From contig JASAMV010006535.1 of the NCBI GenBank assembly GCA_030248065.1, positions 122,772 to 186,771 on the forward strand: 64,000 nt of DNA, written 5' to 3'. The position numbers and the translations under genes were made by a program. Each line of letters begins with the position of its first letter. Position 1 is the stretch's first letter. Source of the DNA: Rhynchonema sp. JSB1_4 (Eukaryota > Nematoda > Chromadorea > Monhysterida > Xyalidae). The notes under the pieces are model-generated. The model was given only the letters and a program-made list of their open reading frames with translations. It made no database searches and had not been told where the DNA came from. Of this stretch, positions 60,546 to 64,000 are shown one piece after another.

Positions 60546-61892
60546 CACTGTAGTGGCTGGGGGGGGATGGGGGATTTCCACCCTGAAGGGGGATCTATCT
60601 CGAGTAAACCCTTAGGGGGGATGGGGGGGAAGGGTATCTATCTGGGAGCCAACCCCAAAGGGGTATCTCGAGTAAGTAGATTTATGGTTTTCAAAGGCAA
60701 AAATAGGTGTTTTTCGACCGCGGGACCCCCAAAATTCGCGCGCTCCGCGCGCAAACTGCCAAAAAGGGTGCTTTTAGGCCACTTTTGGGCAAAAATGTCA
60801 AAAAGTTCCCCTTTTTAGGCCAATTTTGGAGTAAATTTGCATGCAAAAAAACGGCCTTTTTTCGCCTTTTGACGGACCATAGGGGTATCTTGGGTAGCCT
60901 CTGGGGGGTTATCTCGAGTAAGTCCGAAAACCTCCCCCCCTGAGGGGTGCTCTGGGGTCGATTCGGCCTGCCACCCACTGTAGTGGCTGGGGGGGATGGG
61001 GGGGGGCGTGCCCCCCCCCCCTAAGGGGTATCTATCTCGAGTCAACCCTTAGGGGGGGGGGATGGGGGAAGGGTATCTATCCCGAGCCGACCCCAAAGGG
61101 TATTCTCGAGTAAGTAGATTTATGGTTTTCAAAGGCAAAAATAGGTGTTTTTCGACCTCGGGACCCCCCAAAAATCGCGCGCTCCGCGCGCAAGCACCCA
61201 AAAATGGTCATTTTAGGCCAATTTTTGGAAAAAATGTCAAAAAACACCCATTTTTAGGCTAATTTTGCAGTAAAATTGCAAGCAAAAAAACGGCCTTTTT
61301 TCGCCTTTTGACGGACCATCCGGGGGTATCTGGGTAGCCTCTGGGGTATACTGGCAGGCGAAAAAAAACCGGTTTTTTTCCGGAAAAAAAACCGAAAAAA
61401 AACCGTTTTTTTCCGAGACCCGAATACTTTTCCATTTATTTTTCCGTGGGTACCTTTTCGGTTTTTGTTCGGAAAAATATGGGTACTTCTATTCCAATTT
61501 TTCCAAAAAATTGTAATGCAAAACTGATGAGTTTTTCGATTTCAGTGCAGAAATTGGCTCGAGCACAAAAAATTAACCAGCCCAACATGGGCCAAAAAGC
61601 GTGTAAACCAAGTGTTTTCGACTGACTTCAACACTCTTCAAGAGCACTCTCGTCACTTCGAACAAATTTTGCACTGAAATTGTTATATTTTTCGAAATTA
61701 CGTTCTTAAGTACTGGAATCCTATTCGCCTTTTTAACGGTTTTTTTTCGAAGGAACCGTTTTTTTTCCACGAAAAATAAAGAACGGTTCTTTATGACAGT
61801 ATACTCTGGGGTATCTCGAGTAAGTCCAGAACCTTCCCCCCGAGGGTATCTTGGGTCGATTGGCCTGCCACCACACTGCTGCCACCACACTG
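60546..61892. mobile_element. mirror copy of the 37,867 hAT-like element
   Basis: CACTGTAGTGGCTGGG at 60,546 and GCCACCACACTG at 61,892, with CCAATACC-type flanks. The inner fold-back (61,360-61,790) and both core copies are recognisable, with many small differences from the left arm. Confidence 0.68.
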
Positions 61893-62113
61893 CCCAATAC
61901 CCAATACCAATACCACCCGTATACCAAATACCAATACCAGGAGTTGTATTGGTATTGCGTCTAATTTTGGTATTGGGTATTGGTATTGGAATTTGCCCAG
62001 GTATTGGGTCAAAACCAATACCCAATACTAATCCAGGAAAACCCAATACCAAACCAATACCAGCCCAATACCTGACTCAAAACCCAATACCAAACCAATA
62101 CCAAACCCAATGC
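61893..62113. repeat. CCAATA satellite tract, right arm
   Basis: Mirror of 37,643-37,866; the tract continues at 62,585-62,658 and 62,988-63,222 after MITEs at 62,114-62,590 and 62,659-62,987. Confidence 0.75.
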
Positions 62114-62658
62114 CAGTGTTGGAGGTGGGGGGGGGGCTTTGGGTAGCCCCCCCCCAGTACAGTAGGTATCCCCCTCGCCCTTAATAGTAGGCATCCCCGA
62201 TGTTTGGCATGGTACAGTAAAACAGTAGGTATCCCCCCGATTTTCACCCCGGTAGAGTAGGTATCCTCCCGATTTTGCCCCAAAAAGTGCCAATTTTTGA
62301 CCAAAACGGCCGAAATTAGTGAAAAAATCAAAGTGGGTTTTTACCTCAAATTACCCCGCGCAAATTCGCGCGCTACGCGCGCAAATACTACGTTTTCACA
62401 CCATTCCAATATAATAAACACATTAAAAATTTTCACCCCAAAACCTAACCCCCCCAACCCCCACCCCCAAACCCCCCCTAGGTACATAACCCCCCCCCCG
62501 AGGCCATCGGCTCTTGGTACAGTAGGATCCCCCCTCTCCGAGCGCGGTACAGTAGGTATCCTATCCCCCCTCCAGAGTACCTCCAACACTGCCGAATGCC
62601 AAGTCAGACTAGACCAAAAACCCAATACCAAACCAATACTAAGACCAATACCCAATAC

Positions 62659-62987
62659 CAGGCGTAGTTCCTGGTCCGGAGGGGGACAGAGCGGACCCCC
62701 CCGTTTTTTTCGGAGGGGGAGATAGGTAGTGTACCCCCAGGGGGGGAAGACCCAAATTCGGGAGTCACTTTTTGTATTTTGGCGACTTTTGAGAACATTG
62801 ACCTGAAAATCACACATTTTTAGGCCTAAAAATGCCTATTTTAGGCCTAAAAATGGCCATTTTAGGCAAAAATTGGGGGAAAGAGTGTACCCGGAGGGGG
62901 AGATAGGGGAATAGGGTACCACCCGAGGCCCGAGGGGGAGATAGCGTACCCGAGGGGGAACCCCCCTCCCCCCCAGGAACTACACTG
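62659..62987. mobile_element. mirror copy of the 36,761 hAT-like MITE
   Basis: CCAGGCGTAGTTCCTGG (altered end) to CCAGGAACTACACTG, with the TTTTTAGGCCTAAAAATG core and GGGGGAGATAG words. Confidence 0.7.
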
Positions 62988-63810
62988 CCCAAGACCCAAT
63001 ACCAATTTAACCAGACTCAATACCCAATACTCAAGACTCAATACCAACCCAATCCCAAACCCAATACCAGGCACTTCAGTAGTATTGGGTATTGGGTATT
63101 GGTATTGGTATTGGGTCTCACCCGGTATTGGTATTGGGTTACCTATTGGTATTGGTATTGGGTGTTGGTACAGGGCCGGTATTGGTATTGGTATTGGGTG
63201 TCAAAAGTGGTATTGTGCCCAGGCCTAGTTTCGGGCGGGGTCGGGCCGGCGTGCTGCGCACCGGTTGCGGCCAGTTTTTCTCTCGGTTAGTTCCTCATCG
63301 AAGCCGATCAGATCATTCACTTTCGTTTCTGGTTCACCGATTGAGTTTGATCTAATTCGCCGCCCCGGTTCAGCGCCAGCGGCTAGTTCTGCTTCTGAGG
63401 GGGAGATACTGTACCTTGGGTTGGGACCAAAACTTGGGGGAGATATCGTATACTAAATACCAGACCTGGGATTTTGCGGCAACTCATTTGGATTTTGTAA
63501 GAGTACTCTTACAAATTTCGTGGGTATTGAATTTTTATGGGAAAAATGTGCCTAAATCATGCTTTGCACACTTGGTCGATTTTTTGGCCGATTTTTAGGC
63601 ATTTTGACCGCGTGTAGTTTTGGGGTGAAAACTGAGAAAAATTAGGGGGAGATACCGTATACCGTACCAGATAGGGGGAGATGCTGTACCCTAAACGTGG
63701 AGGCCCCCAGGCACAGCACCGGTCGTCATGGATTTAGAGCAATGAAATAAAATGATGTGACAAGAAACACGGATTGATGAAATTGTAAGCCGCCCTCTAT
63801 TCGATCGTCG

Positions 63811-63818
63811 TATAAAAG
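63811..63818 (+). promoter_or_regulatory. TATA box of the second paralog B copy
   Basis: TATAAAAG, 119 nt before the ATG at 63,937, identical to the left-arm promoter. Confidence 0.55.
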
Positions 63819-63936
63819 AAGGCAAATATCGCAAACGTGTTCATTCTATTATTGCTTTGCTTTGATTGACCTTTTCTTCCGATTGCTTCGTTCCCGAACC
63901 AGACTTGACCAACTGGACAGCATCATCATCATCACT

Positions 63937-64000
63937 ATGACATCAGCCTACATGCCTCTTGCCGGTGGTGCGTACGCGCAACCTGGCATTCAGAACAATC
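63937..64000 (+). CDS. paralog B, second copy (truncated by window end)
   Basis: The 64 visible coding bases (MTSAYMPLAGGAYAQPGIQN, then the first base of the next codons) are identical to the first exon of the gene at 35,210-35,817, as is the 5' flank. The two copies point away from the palindrome, so their promoters face the repeat-filled centre. Whether the rest of the gene is complete cannot be seen. Confidence 0.8.
   Translation, partial: MTSAYMPLAGGAYAQPGIQNN

Larger units (their letters stand above)
49678..64000 (-). repeat. right arm of giant inverted repeat
   Basis: Inverted partner of 35,754-48,797, at least 14.3 kb and running out of the window. It is longer because of the 1,664 bp segment at 51,673-53,336. 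It carries mirror copies of every element in the left arm, several with decayed ends or homopolymer-length changes, plus the orphan exons. Confidence 0.92.

Overview
The window looks like nuclear DNA of a nematode. The genes are animal genes with 3-10 exons and many short introns ending in TTTCAG-like acceptors. Several start codons sit 2-70 nt behind a splice-acceptor sequence, as expected for spliced-leader trans-splicing. Two genes lie 58 nt apart in operon-like order, and TTAGGC (the nematode telomere repeat) occurs in two interstitial tracts. Genus cannot be told from the sequence; a tylenchid or similar parasitic nematode is possible but not shown. All exon models below were read by eye and checked for reading-frame continuity; none was checked against transcripts.

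Bases 1-35,900 are ordinary gene space. In order: a globin (+); the mitochondrial outer-membrane carrier SLC25A46 (+); IER3IP1/Yos1 (+) followed almost directly by the CTLH E3-ligase subunit MAEA (+); proteasome subunit alpha PSMA7 (-); the TORC2 subunit SIN1/MAPKAP1 (-); a small Q/G/Y-rich protein with YMP motifs (paralog A, -); a TRH-receptor-like class A GPCR (-) with a small secreted-peptide gene nested antisense in its largest intron; a 4.5 kb stretch with no convincing gene; and the second Q/G/Y-rich paralog (B, -). Introns and intergenic DNA carry many small non-autonomous transposons.

Bases 35,754-64,000 form one very large inverted repeat. The visible arms are about 13.0 kb and 14.3 kb around an 880 bp single-copy spacer (48,798-49,677). 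The arms start with paralog B and its promoter; the right-hand copy is cut by the window end. They then consist almost entirely of stacked and nested fold-back elements and satellites: CCAATA repeats, a decamer GCCCCACNNT/hexamer CGAGGT satellite, GGCCCG-rich bodies, C-run arrays and AAAACCGTTTT fold-backs. A more ordinary core (43.2-47.7 kb and its mirror) holds two orphan exon-like pieces. The arms differ by a 1.66 kb segment present only on the right and by one non-homologous block of about 270 bp.

Most interspersed repeats resolve into families by their ends and target-site duplications. At least four have hAT-type ends (CAGNG) with 8-bp duplications. Three have CCGTA... ends with TA duplications, two of them proved by uninterrupted copies of the same target inside this window. 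One has TTAA. No transposase gene was recognised, so all appear non-autonomous.
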